A program made the position numbers and the translations under genes. A DNA stretch of 64,000 nt, taken from positions 6,882,001 to 6,946,000 of the forward strand of contig CM062379.1 in NCBI GenBank assembly GCA_031310005.1, given 5' to 3'. Each line of letters begins with the position of its first letter. The stretch's first letter is position 1. Below are positions 1 to 13,690 of this stretch, piece by piece. Below the pieces are notes generated by a model that was not told where the DNA came from, ran no database searches, and worked only from the letters and a program-made list of their open reading frames with translations. Source of the DNA: Dactylellina haptotyla. Lineage: Eukaryota; Ascomycota; Orbiliomycetes; Orbiliales; Orbiliaceae.

Positions 1-212
1 CACGCCCAAGTTCGACAAGGATTTGATTAGTTGAGACACAATCTCAGATATTATGACCGGATAGCCTCATAATAGCCAATTAAAGTGGAACATCGTCTGA
101 AGATCCACAACAAGTTCGATTATCCCGGCCATCTTGAGCTCCATCTAAGTCGATACTTTCTAGTTTGTTATTATTCTGAGATTCATCATCTTTAATTCCA
201 AGTCTACCCACC
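1..212. other. Upstream region of the first gene
   Basis: AT-rich leader or promoter DNA before the Zn2Cys6 gene. The start codon at 213 has a favourable context (CCCACC before ATG). I see no convincing TATA box and no other gene here; the window edge cuts any further promoter. Confidence 0.5.
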
Positions 213-1728
213 ATGCTTACTATCCAGAAGAACCGACGGGCATGTGACAGATGCCATTTTCAAAAGCTGCTATGCAAACGAGATGGGACCGACGGGCCCT
301 GTGTTAGGTGTGCTAAGGGGAAACTCGCTTGTCATATTACCCCAAGGCTGAAGAAGAAGCGGAAAACTTCAGCCTCTTCACGAGAGAAAGCAGGATCACT
401 AGCAGAATCTTTGGTAAAGAGTATGATAGAGCCGATTGAAATGGACTCTCTGGAAGCAAAAGTGAGTTGCCAATTTCTGCAGCCCGTCCACACCAGACAC
501 TTACATTGATCTGGTTGAAGCTAACATGTGGATAATTTAGGGAGAACTCGATATATTCTTGGTCTCCTCTACAGAAGATTCAAACTCAGGGATTCGGATT
601 CAGGAAGATATGGATTTCGAAGGCACGCCAGGCAGTGCCACTGATATCGAACTTCCCCATCCAGGGTCTGGTACCAAGAGAGGATCTTCTGTTTCTGACG
701 ACGATACTGTCTTCGAAGCCCTCAGAGTTGAATTTGAGAAGGCCCTCGAATCCCCTGACTTTTCGACGAATGGTCTTTTCCAATCGGGTGAGGCACCAGC
801 TGATGACTTCCAATTCGATATAACTTCGGTCTTTCCCTCTCCTCAATACTCGCCCCGCGACGTCTTTGACCTAGAGTTCGTTCGCAGCACACTTCATGGC
901 TATAGTATGGATGAGACCCAGGATTCAAACACATTCTTTGAAATAGGAGAGTACAGCAGCCCCGGACTAGCCGAAGAGTTTCTCCATAGTAAACCCAATC
1001 TATGGAAAGAAAAGAAATTATCGCCATCTCGCGAATGGATATCTACCGTAATGGAGCTGAACTCCCACATGTCCGAGCATTGCGAAGCCAATCGGAACGC
1101 AGATATGATTCACCAGTCTGACCCTCAAGATCCGACACAAATCGCTTGGGGCCGACTCTCCTGCTTGGACGAGACATTTATGCTCTCTGAGAAGCTGCTT
1201 GAGATATACAACCAGATCCAACCTGAATTTCCCCAAATAAAGCAACAAGAAGTACGCAAAGTTTCCCATGAGTGGGATTTATTTCCCGAGATACCAGATT
1301 TCAGCGGCTACGAACCAGCGGGTAAATCTCCATTGCCTCTTCTTCGTGATCCCGCCTCAGAATTGCTGCTTCTTTCTTGCCGAATACGGTTGCTGGAAAT
1401 CTATTTGGATCTCTTGCGCTTCTTAGAAGATGCGGTTCAAAAAATATCCCTAAATCCTTCCAACTCACCACCAGTGATCCCCAGCTTCAAAATCGGTGTG
1501 TTCCCACTCAAGTCGGCATCTTTGAATCTGCAGCTTGCTGTCATTCTTCAAATAATGGGGCATTATATCGCTCGATTGCAGAAAGAGGCATCGATTGTCA
1601 AACAACCGATGGGCAATGTACGGAGTTCGAAGGCTGCATCAATGATGGACATTGCCGACGCCACGCTTAGTTCGATAAAGAAACACGAGATAGAAGCATT
1701 GGAGATAATTAGACGGATTAAAGTATGA
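213..1728 (+). CDS. Zn2Cys6 (C6) fungal transcription factor
   Basis: Two exons, 213-461 and 541-1728, give a 478-residue protein. The 79-bp intron (462-540) has donor GTGAGT, a GCTAAC branch-like site and acceptor TTTAG, and it keeps the frame (LEAK|GELD). Residues 11-40 form a binuclear zinc cluster: Cys11-X2-Cys14-X6-Cys21-X8-Cys30-X2-Cys33-X6-Cys40, followed by a Lys/Arg-rich stretch (residues 45-52) that fits a DNA-contact or nuclear-localisation segment. The middle is acidic and Ser-rich. The C-terminal third has Leu-rich helices (around ILQIMGHYIARL) resembling the effector region of compact AflR-like regulators. I do not see a clear full fungal_trans domain. It is probably a pathway-specific transcriptional activator. 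The target is unknown, and no biosynthetic cluster is visible downstream; it may control genes to the left of the window. The zinc cluster is secure; the exact class is inferred. Confidence 0.88.
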
Positions 1729-3055
1729 GATATTTGGTGTTCTGGTTTACGAAACTGCAAAATAGATGGACTTATATGGATATGCGGTGTAACTATAGAT
1801 ATGACAGCAAATAACATTATTTTAGAAAAAGATTCAGCTGTGATCCCACTTTAAACTAAACACCGAGACATCGAGTTCCGTGTATCAATGGAAGGTCGGT
1901 TTTCGGGGTTAATTTTGGGTCAGAAGACATCACTTGGAGGTTCTGTATAAGGTAGTCTTTGTGAATTTTTGATTCACCGAAAGTCAATTTCCCGAATTCG
2001 CTATGTCTTTTTAAGTAACATAGTGTTACAAACCTAGCCATTAATACTCCATCTTTCTAGCAAAGCTTGTGCAGGAGAGAGGGCCAACTCGAGCACTAGC
2101 CCCAACTTGAACGAAGTAACATTTAAATTTGTGGCTTAACATTTTGCAAAGTTGACTACCATCGCCACAGCTCCTAATATATCTAGTCATCCAAGGACAT
2201 GAAGTTAGACATACGAACACCACATTCAAATATATCGATGCGAAAAACAACTTCAATTCCACCAGCTGACCCTTTGGCCATCTTGCTGCTCCCTTACAGA
2301 TTATATCAAGATGCAACAAATTCTAAGGCTTAAGGTCAGGGGAAGGTGTTGCTTCGCAGCGAATACGAACTAGGAATAAACCCAGTTTATTCTTTAGAAT
2401 CGAACAAGTATTGAACCCCAATCTTAAATCTCCCTTTTTGACATCTCTTTGACATTATAATATTAACATGGCGCTGTAGTCTAAGAACCACCGCTAAACT
2501 GAGTTCATGAAGATTCAGCTGGCAGTAGAAGTAGCAAGCGGGGCATATTTGTCCTATTGGCGACATATGTTTCGTCTAAGACTTGGGAAAAAGGTACACC
2601 CGTAGAGCCCGCCTCGAGCATCCCAAAATACCCATAGGGAGACAACTAACACTGTTAGCATCCATCGCAGCACAGTGTGTAGTCCGGACGGATTGGAAAG
2701 TGACGGCTGCAATTGGCTGATTCGGCTAATTGATGATCCGGGGTTGTGTGTTCAGATCACAACCCGCCGCAACTCACTCAACTTCATCCCATCGCCATCA
2801 CGACTTCAACCTCCTGGAACGTCCGCCAACCATTCAATCATCACCCACCCGCCATGTAAGCCATGATCTGGAACCATCAGCAAGCCTCATGAACTCTTCA
2901 CCGCCCCCGGCACCCTAGATCTCTGCCCTTCCCGCCGTCAGCCGGTCCACTCAAAGACACCCATCTTTCCTACAGCACTTCTAGGAACCAAAACCCCTAA
3001 GACCAAGAAAAAAAAAAGTCTCAAAATCTAAAACAAAAGCCCACCTTTAATCTCA
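1729..3055. other. Intergenic region between the Zn2Cys6 gene and the Ubp1-like gene
   Basis: About 1.3 kb. The first half is AT-rich, with short open frames on both strands that look random (no domain, poor start context). The last 300 bp before the deubiquitinase are C-rich and purine-poor, as in many fungal promoters and leaders, with an A-run near 3010 just upstream of the start codon. No gene supported. Confidence 0.5.
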
Positions 3056-5298
3056 ATGTCATATTACCACCACTACAACCCATACATCACGACAGACGCC
3101 GATTATTTCTCCCGCAACGACTGGCTCGCCCGCCTCATCACCTACCTCCAAACTCAAATGTCCTCCATCACCTCCGACTCCAAGCAACTCACCATCGCTT
3201 ATGCCGCGGGTGCCTCCCTCGCCACGATAACCCTAATCTACATCTTCGCGCCCACCTTCTTCATCGATGGCTCGAGCAACCCAAACGGCCACGGAAAGCG
3301 CAAACAAACCGTTGTGGGGCTCTACAATCCTGCCAATGACTGTTTTGTCAATTCAGTGCTGCAGGCGCTCGCGGGATGCGGAGAGTTGAGGAGATACCTT
3401 GTCAGGCGGATTCTGGTGCAGGAGGAGCTGGAAGGACTGGAAGGAAAGGGGTTAGTGAAGTGGAAGGGCAAGCGGCCGATCTTGACGAGAGCGTTGAAGA
3501 TTATGCTCGATCGTAGGTTTTCTTCTCCTTTTACTAAAATTTCGTTGGTTTCAATACCAAGCTGGGCTAATTTATGAGCGGTTGCTATTTAGGACTTAAC
3601 GAGCGCCCGTTACATCGCAAGACCATCACGACCAGAGATTTTATCTACGAATTGGAGCGGGTCTTTAGGTCGAGGATTTCGAGGAACCAGCAGGATGCCC
3701 AAGAGTTTTTGCAGATTATTGCGCAAACGCTAGCTGAAGAGTATGAAGCGCAGGAGAAGGTGAAGGCAACGATTCCGAAAGATTTGAAAGTAGAAGAAGT
3801 GAAGGTAGAGGAAGTGAAAGTAGAGGTTGAAGGAGAGAAGGAGAATGAAGAAACGAATGCTTCGGTAGCAAGCGAAGAGAGCTTTGAGGTTGTCAAGGCA
3901 GAGATTGAGAAAGAGTCAAAGAATGGGGAAACCGAGATTGAAGAGTCGGTGCTGTCGGAGGCAGAGCAGACGGAGGCGGAAACAGCGATTACGGAACCGT
4001 CCACAACTTCACCGTCCGCAGAAACAGAAGACGAAAGAGAAGCTGCGAAACCGAAAATGAAACATATAACGTTAGATATCAAGGTAGAGGAAATCAAATC
4101 CGAGGATGAGAAAGACGTCAAAGATGAGAAGGGGTTGCCAAAGATTCCAGAGTTCGGTATGCCGATGGAAGGAAAGCTGGAGTCCGGAATTCAATGTTTG
4201 GTCTGCGGATTTGAGCCGAAACCCACCGCATCCACGTTTGTCGTCTTGACGTTGAACGTCCCACAGAAGAGCTACGCGACGCTGGACGACTGTTTTAATG
4301 AGCACCTATCCACGGAGTTTATTGATGATTTTCAATGCGCGAAATGCAAATTAACGAAGATCATTACGGTTCAAGAGAAGAGACTGTCGACAACCAGAGA
4401 TGAGAAGGGAAGGAGAGAGTTAGAAGCATCGATAGAAACGCTTAAGGAATGCCTTGACGAAGACCCTGAGAAACTTCCAAAGGAAATTGAGCTCCCGCCA
4501 TCGAACTTGATATCCGTTAAATCGCGCATAGCTAAGAGGACATACTTTGCGCATTGTCCGAAAGTTCTATCGATCCATCTTTCCCGCTCGATATTCGACT
4601 ATTATACCAGGAAGAATGGCTGCAAGGTCTCGTTCCCCGAGGAGATAATGCTTGGCCCGTTGACCAACCGGACGAAATATAAGTTGCTGGGACTGATAAC
4701 ACATCGAGGAGGACACGATAGCGGACATTATGAGTGCTACAGACGTCAGAACTCGCATCCACCGCCGTTCTCGACGCCGATGATGATGCCGATATTACCG
4801 GGAATGGCAATGAATGGGGTTAAAGACCTGAAAGATCTGAAGTTGGAGACGCCTGGTCCTGCAGCTTCCACAACATCCAAGCTAGATACTCCGGGAACCT
4901 CGTCAACACCAGGCACACCGGCTACACCTGCTGCGGCGAGTTCGTCTAATCTGAACTTGCCAGCTTCAGCCTCAACACCAACTTTAGTGCAGCAGTCGCC
5001 GGTGAACGAGATTTCATCGCCCATCCCCTCAGAGAAGATGGTGGCACCCGCCACCCCGGTTACTCCTATCATTACTCCAGCTACTGCGGCGCTTACCGCG
5101 GCGGGGTTGAGAGGTACGAAAGGGGATACGGCGTCATTGAAGAGCTTTCCGTCAAAATCGAAGAAAAGCAAGAAAGATCCCGATAGCAGGTGGTGGCGGA
5201 TCAGCGACGATTCTATCAAGGAAGTGAAGACGGGAGATGTGCTCGGGTTGCAGAAGGAGGTGTATTTGTTGTTTTACGAGAAGGTTAAAGTGAGGTAG
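3056..5298 (+). CDS. Membrane-anchored ubiquitin-specific protease (Ubp1/USP30 type)
   Basis: Exons 3056-3512 and 3593-5298 (80-bp intron) encode about 720 residues. Near the N-terminus, residues 45-69 form one hydrophobic membrane anchor. The C19 peptidase domain follows: Cys box GLYNPANDCFVNSVLQAL with nucleophile Cys96, the NQQDAQEFLQII box near residue 186, a CxxC...CxxC zinc-ribbon pair (CLVC, CAKC), and the His box HDSGHYECY with catalytic His near residue 531. The WWRISDDS block close to the C-terminus supplies the final catalytic-site strand. An anchor plus C19 matches yeast Ubp1 (ER/endosomal) and animal USP30 (mitochondria/peroxisomes), so it probably removes ubiquitin from organelle-surface proteins. 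Two low-complexity inserts stand out: a Glu/Lys-rich block of VEEVK-like units after the QDAQEF box, and a Thr/Pro/Ser-rich block between the His box and the last strand. The Cys box reads NDCF instead of the usual NTCF. Family is secure; organelle is inferred. Confidence 0.92.
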
Positions 5299-6072
5299 CT
5301 GTGGACGATAGGATGATGCCGCATGGTGGTGCAAGCCCTTTGAATGTTGCTTTTTAGCTATTTTCTTCTTGTTGTGTCTTTTTTGACTTTCTTTCTTGAA
5401 CTATTTGGTGGTTGGTGTGTATATGATATACTTTTTACGATCATGCGAGATATACGATATGGGCGGTAGACCATCATTCGTTTTTGCATTGTCCTTTTGT
5501 CTCTTTTTTTTGCTTTCGAAATAAGCATATTCCCCCATTCGCTTCGTTTTTGTCTTTTTATTATTACAATTACTACACCCTTTTGATGGGTTAGAGGCGG
5601 CATGATGCGATATCTCAGATACAGGTTGGGAAAGATACAATTAGATGGGAAGGGGAATGGGAAACTGAGGGCAGTTATTGAATGTATACTACCAAAAAAA
5701 AAAAACTAGAGAGGAAATTCTGCAACTTCTAGAATTATTCCATTGGGACAGAAATCAGAACATGGCAATTGTTTAGATGATCACTGTTACTATTCGATGA
5801 GTGTCGTGAGAAACAATTATATCATATGGCATAATCTCGTTATACAAGTACTTCAGGAGACGTGGATTAGAAATATAGGGCTGGTATTATAGGTTATCTA
5901 CCGATGCAAGCTGCAATTACCGCACGGGATTGGACGGATTTGCAGTGCCAGGAATTACGCAAAAGATCGTACGATGGATTGCAGCGAGGAAAACCCGCCA
6001 TCTCGGAGCCGAAGCGTTCCAGACTTCGGAATGAGCGGATGCCGAAGGTGGGAGGTGTGCGTGTGTGCGTCC

Positions 6073-6098
6073 GTGTGTGTGTGTGTGTGTGTGTGTGT
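6073..6098. repeat. (GT)13 microsatellite
   Basis: Thirteen perfect GT units, preceded from about 6056 by imperfect GTGC/GTCC copies. It lies between the deubiquitinase and the Kes1-like gene and is probably length-polymorphic. Confidence 0.95.
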
Positions 6099-6567
6099 AT
6101 TATATAATCGATCTTAGGGGCATGAGCTTTCCCCGGACAAACGTACCTTGCAGAAGGGTGCTAAAGCAGATGAACAAATCTATTGGCCATAATGTGACGT
6201 AATTCGAAGCTGAAAACCTCATTCTGACATCGAGGATTCTATTGGAGGGCAAAAAAGGGTTGACTCGACTACTTTCGTCCCATATATTCACGCCCACAAA
6301 CCAGACAATGTGGAGTAGTATTAATTAAGCTGCAGGCAAGCTTTTGATTAGCAGGAATGGCAGAATGCCAGCTGGGATGGAGTCCCGGAAGGGGTAGCTC
6401 GAGCCCGAGCTTGGTTCGCGACGGGCATTAGCTAATAACGGCTGTCGTTCGAATCACCGGCCCTGGCACAGCTCTGCACAGCTCTGCACTGCTGCTGGGC
6501 GCGGATTGCCATTCGCTTGGCCGTGGAGATGGATGGTGATATGATGGGATTGGAGACCGATCGGACA

Positions 6568-6575
6568 TATAAATA
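6568..6575 (+). promoter_or_regulatory. Candidate TATA box upstream of the Kes1-like gene
   Basis: A perfect TATAAATA, about 640 bp before ATG 7204 and 770 bp before ATG 7337. If used, the transcript has a long leader, consistent with the C-rich DNA in between. Position alone does not prove use. Confidence 0.4.
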
Positions 6576-7336
6576 GACGGCGGCCGGGCGAGCAGACGCC
6601 CTTCTCCTTTAAATAAATACACCCAAATAACAGTCCTCGCATAGATAATAATTATATTAATATAGCAACAAGAGGCCAGCTGAGCAGGAAGGAAACATCG
6701 CCGCCAACAGACGTACACACGATCTCTTCGTTTTAGCCGCCGTGCCTGCAAGTAAGGAATCCAGAGCTAACCCCCTTTCTCTCGCTGCTTCGCTCTCTCC
6801 CGGCCCGTACGAGCGACTGCAAACGCCTCTGGTCAGGGTCCTTTTATTCTGTCCGTCCGTCTGCCTCAGCTCTCTCCGCCTTCGACACTCAGCTTTGAAT
6901 GATAATTGATTTCGTCGGTGGTTGCTCTTGCTGACTGACAGGTCCCCACCACCCAGCCAGGATACACCGCCCATCTGATACCCTCCTCCCCACCCCCTTC
7001 GGTCCTCACCCCGTCTACCCAGCTCCCACCGAGAATCGCCAGACCAGATCACCTCTTCGACAACTTCAGCCTAAGCGACCTCCGACCCGCGCAAGAGCAC
7101 CAAGAGAGAAAAAATTTAATAAAATTAAAAATTAAAAAAGAAGACTAAAAATCCTATCGACGTTCATTTTTTTCTCCCACACCCGATAATCCAAATAAAC
7201 ACCATGTCCGCTGCATTAACCGGTAACTTTGCCTCTGCCCTTCTTCCCTTGCACCCCTCCTCTGTATATTTAATATCAGTAGGGCGCCATCTATGTCGCC
7301 ATCAGTATTTTTCCTCTATTATCCAGTCTGCTAACA

Positions 7337-9290
7337 ATGGGCCGCAAAAAAGGGACCGCGAAGAGCACGTGGGCTTCTTTCCTGAAGGTACGTCACAATC
7401 TACACCTTTACTCTCTCTGAATTTGTGTCTATCGTTATATGGATTTCCTATATGCGACTTTTTTTATTTTCTGTGCGATGACGCTGACTTGACGGCATTC
7501 TAGAGCATCGCAAGGTATGAGCAAAAATTCGCCGCTGCAGCTCGCAACGAGTTAGCTGTCGTGTGCTGCTGCTTGCGACAAACTCCAGTCCGGCGACAGC
7601 ATTACGGTAGCCAAGACCCAAGCTAACCAGCTCTCCTCGACACAGCTTCAATGGCGACCTAGCGTCTATGACCGCTCCCGTATGGATACCCCAACTAAAA
7701 CCTCTCCCGGGCATATTTCGACCTTCAAAAACGCTAACTATCAGTTTTTCGTCTGCGTGTAGCCCTTCATTCTGAGCAAAACGAGCTTGGTCGAATACAG
7801 CGCATATTGGGTACGTTGCGCACCCACGGCCGCCCTACCACCGAGCATAGCCCACCGATTATCCCCCCCGTTTACTAATATTTTTTTAAAATCGGTAGAC
7901 GGAACACCCTGAATTATTCGTCGCCCCGGCTAAAGAACAGGACCCGGAAAAACGAGCGCTCGCCGTACTCAAGTGGTTCCTGTCGACACTAAAACAGCAG
8001 TACAGCTCGAGAAGTGAAAAGCTGTAAGTCCCGGCTTCTTCTGCTTCTTCCATCTACCGTATTTATAAGCAATAACGTCTTTTTGGAACAAAAATCTTTC
8101 TAACCCGGAATAATTTTTCTTTTTCTTTATAGTGGCTCCGAGAAGAAACCGTTAAACCCGTTCCTTGGAGAACTCTTCCTCGGCCACTGGGAGCACGAAA
8201 CCGCCGGCACGACGGAGTTAGTCTCGGAACAAGTCAGCCATCATCCGCCGGTGACCGCCTACTCGATATTCAACAAGAAGCATGGCGTCAAGTTGCAAGG
8301 GTATAACGGGCAGAAGGCGAGTTTTGCCTCGATGACCATCACGGTCAAGCAGGTCGGCCTCGCGACGCTGCACATCGATGCCTTTGATGAAGATTGTAAG
8401 CTTTGAAACTATCACTATCTTACGCACACGATTTGGTTTTGGCTAATAGTTTTACTTTTGGTTGGCAGACTTGATTACCTTACCGGCACTCCACATTGAG
8501 GGTCTCGTGTACGGAACGCCGTATGTCGAGCTCGAGAGGTCGACGATTATACAGTCCTCGAGCGGGTATCTTGCTAAGATTGAGTATGCGGGCAAGGGAT
8601 GGCTTTCCGGCAAGAAGAACTGCTTTACTGCGACCTTGCAGAAGACGGGTAGTAAAGAGATTCTTTATACGGTTTCGGGCCAGTGGATCGATACGTTTAC
8701 TATCAAGAAAGGGAAGACTGAGGTAGGAAACAGCTTGTATTTATATTTAAGGTGTGATGATTGGGAGGCTAACTGCTTGGTTGGTTTGATTTATATAGGT
8801 CGACAGCTTCTCGCACAAGGACCACCCTACAACCCCGCTGACTATTTCCCCGCTGGAAAACCAAGATCCGCTCGAGTCTCGCAAGGCATGGGCTAAAGTC
8901 GCCGCGGCAATCGACGAGGGCGACTATGAGAAGACCGGGCTGGAGAAGTCCAAGATTGAAAACGCGCAGCGCGAGCTCCGCAAGAAGGAGAAGGAAGACG
9001 GCTCGCCATGGGAGCAGCGGTATTTCACGTCCAAGGAGAGGAACGATACGGTGGATAAGCTACTGGAGGTCGCGGCGAAACATATGGTTGCCTCTGGGGT
9101 GTCCGCTGTGACACTGGACGATCCGAGCAAGACGAACGGATTGTGGGTGTTCGATGAGCAAAAGTACGAGGATGTGAAGAGCGGGAAGCGGGATGAAGTT
9201 CTCAAAGCGGCGGTGAAGTCGGTGGAAGAGGCGACGGCTAAGGCGCCTGTCACTATCGCGCAGGAGATTCCGCTGGTGGATCACGAATAG
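7337..9290 (+). CDS. KES1: Oxysterol-binding protein homologue, Kes1/Osh4 type
   Basis: Eight exons (7337-7387, 7504-7514, 7646-7679, 7763-7810, 7899-8023, 8133-8395, 8469-8722, 8799-9290) give 425 residues, the size of a short lipid-binding-domain-only OSBP. The splice model follows the conserved Kes1 N-terminus: [17 protein letters not shown]...PPFILS-like, then EHPELF. Diagnostic features are the OSBP signature EQVSHHPP (His126/His127 bind PI4P), [11 protein letters not shown] near residues 95-105, and a C-terminal K/E-rich tail with PWEQRYF. The protein should be cytosolic and swap sterol for PI4P between membranes. There is no PH or ankyrin domain. Exon 2 is only 11 nt. An earlier ATG (7204) has good context but cannot be joined in frame with a normal acceptor, so I start at 7337, whose first residues ([12 protein letters not shown]) match the position of the yeast start. 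Family is secure; the extreme N-terminus is less so. Confidence 0.92.
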
Positions 9291-10440
9291 ATTGTTTTCT
9301 CTCTTATTCTAGTCACGAGGCTGCTGTGGAGTGTTTTTTTTAATTACTTATGGGTTTAAGCGTTTAAACTTCTTTCATGGACTTGGACTTGTTCTTTTGA
9401 TCAGAAAAGTTTGTGGGTGTGGGGATACCGCTGATGCAAGTGTATCAATCACGTTTTTTCTTGCCTTTTTTGTTAGGGTTGGTGATGATGAACTGGTGTA
9501 CGTCGTTTTAAAATACGCTTTCTAATTGAGGAAATAATAATATGTTATAATTACGTGTGCGACGGTTTATTCGTTCATTCAAATAGGAAAAATTTGCAGA
9601 TGTCCTTGATTTCGAGTGGTAGCACGAGGCTATCCCTCTTATACGATTCTCCTTTCATACATTTGACGAAAAGGATATCGTGAGTGAGAAGTGATTTGCG
9701 GGATATAGTAGAAGAAGAAGAAGCAGGGACGAGAATTCTCCGTAGGTTTATACCGGCCAAGCTTCAACAGATACAAATCCACTCCGAGAATTCTTTCTTT
9801 GCCACCCAGTCGGTGCTAAACCTGCAAATTCACGCATGAGGCATGGTTTATATCGCGGGAATCCTAGGGCAATAAAATTCACAAAGTATGTGCATGTGGA
9901 TGGCAAATGTGACGAACCCGGGCTTGGCCTATCGGTGCGTCGACCGATGTCATGCCCTTCACTCCACTCCGAGCACAGGTTCCGTTGAAACCCCTCACCG
10001 GCCCTCTCGCTATGCCCGATGTGATGATGGATGATGTAGCTATCATTGGCCGATTGGAGGGGGGCCGGCCCTGGCTTGCTCAACGGATTCCCGTCCAAAA
10101 AGCCTCATTCCTACAACGGACGACAAGAATTCTTCGTTCGTCTTATCTTTTTTAATTCCTCAATTGGCCCGAACTTGCCTTCCTCTCGTAGCATCTCCTC
10201 TAGAGTGTAGTGCACTGACTAGTATACCGTCCGAATATAAGAAGGTGAGACCGCTACCCGGCCAGCACAGCTTCGAGTCGACATTGGTTCCGTTCCCTCG
10301 CTAACAACACCACATCCGTCTAGCTCGAGCAGACGTCATTGCTATTGTTGGGAGAGCTTGCCCCCTCCACGGTCTCCTCGCGTCACGATTCATCTTCCAG
10401 TCAATTGAAGCTTCACATTCACTTTTGAGCATCATCAAAC
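9291..10440. other. Intergenic region before phosphoglucomutase
   Basis: About 1.15 kb. It begins with T-rich 3' UTR-like DNA. The right half is mixed, with C-rich and T-rich blocks and a TATAAG at 10236-10241 followed by a CT-rich leader up to the ATG at 10441. No gene supported. Confidence 0.5.
10236..10241 (+). promoter_or_regulatory. Candidate TATA box for phosphoglucomutase
   Basis: TATAAG (in GAATATAAGAAGG), 200 bp before the start codon at 10441, a plausible distance for a highly expressed fungal metabolic gene. Confidence 0.45.
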
Positions 10441-12456
<2,016 letters not shown>

Positions 12457-13690
12457 ATGGCACACTGTATGGTTTACGAATGTTATGAAGGAGGAGAAAG
12501 AAGATGCATTATTAGTATTATGAGGTTGCAACAGCATTTCATTCATTCATCAATCATGTTCTTGTTCCTGGCATTTTACGAGTGAAGGGAGAATCCGAGA
12601 AAACCAGTCGTTGATGCAACGTTTTAATGAAAAAAGCAAATGAAAGAGCATTCCGGGTCGTTTCCGTGGAGTTCAAAACATGTTTCCATTTCTGAGATCG
12701 AAAGATTGATTCAGTGATTGATGTCTGAGACCGGGCGGGTTGGCAAGTCCCAAAACCGCCAACCCACGTTTGAGACGGGAGGCCCAGAACAGGCTTAGTG
12801 AAGACCCGGCCGGGATGGGCAGGGTGAGCCGGCCGTCCATGTACCTCTAGCTCGCAGACCTGACGGGACCTTGTGCTAGTGTACGTCCTGGACCAGGGTG
12901 GGTTCTATTTGGAGGAGTGACTGGGGCAGGTGGCTGGGACCAGCTAATCAGATCACAGCAGGGAAGCGGACTCTCCTGAGGTACCTCTCTCGCGAGCTCT
13001 GGCGACTCTCCCAAGTGACTCTTCTCCCTCTCTTCTTCTGCTTCTTCTTCTGCCGCTCCTTCTTTCCTGGTATCTTCGTCTTTGGATTGCACGGTCCCGC
13101 GTCTGATTCGTTGGAACGGAGCATTTGGGATTCGGATCCTCGTTCGTTCGTCCATTCCTTCATCCGTCCTGGCCACAATCAACATCCCACTTGCACAACG
13201 TAGAATGATAAATAAATAGCATCACTGAGTACTTGTGTTTGTCGTCATTTCGCATCGCATTGCCCTCCGAACCCGCCCAACTTGGCCCCGGCACCTGATC
13301 ACACCCACGGCCACCGGTCCCTTGCCCACTCGCACCGTCATCTGCATCGGATTCCCGCAGTGCTCGCGACCACAATAATCTCCATCTCGGAGCGTATCTT
13401 CAATCAACACCCTCCTCCCTCCGTTCTGCCGTCTACCTGTTGTGGCAGCCTTGTCGTCGTCGTCGTTGTTGTTGTGTGCGTGTGCTACGTAAACGGTCTT
13501 CTCGGGCGATAAACATCATCCAAACCGCCACTCGAAACCCGACCTCCCACCGCTCCCTCCGAGCTTCATACCGCCACTCTTCCCGCTCGCACACGACCAT
13601 CATCGCAGCATCGACAGAAGCTCACATTCTCCCTCAGCATCATCGTCACCTCTCCTTGCTTGCGGGCCGTAGGGGTGTCGAGTCGAGTTC
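12457..13690. other. Intergenic region before ATG11
   Basis: About 1.2 kb. Short 3' UTR-like DNA is followed by GC-richer promoter DNA (12720-12960) and a long CT-rich stretch (13000-13690) that looks like promoter and leader. Short frames on both strands are low-complexity and unsupported. No gene. Confidence 0.5.

Larger units (their letters stand above)
5299..7336. other. Intergenic region and long leader of the Kes1-like gene
   Basis: About 2 kb. The left part is T-rich 3' UTR-like DNA after the deubiquitinase. A GT microsatellite sits near 6056-6098. From about 6400 the DNA becomes promoter-like: a TATAAATA at 6568-6575, a 10-bp direct repeat (GCACAGCTCT) at 6466-6485 and C-rich stretches to 7080. 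An upstream ATG at 7204 in good context begins a frame that overlaps the presumed start at 7337. No protein gene supported. Confidence 0.5.

Noticed and set aside
4081-4305. Leftward frames inside the deubiquitinase acidic region
   Set aside because: Shadows of low-complexity Glu/Lys coding sequence.
6445-6460. tRNA B-box-like GTTCGAATC
   Set aside because: No matching acceptor stem, A box or cloverleaf around it; the same holds for a similar motif near 34,920 (minus) and inside ATG11 near 16,750.
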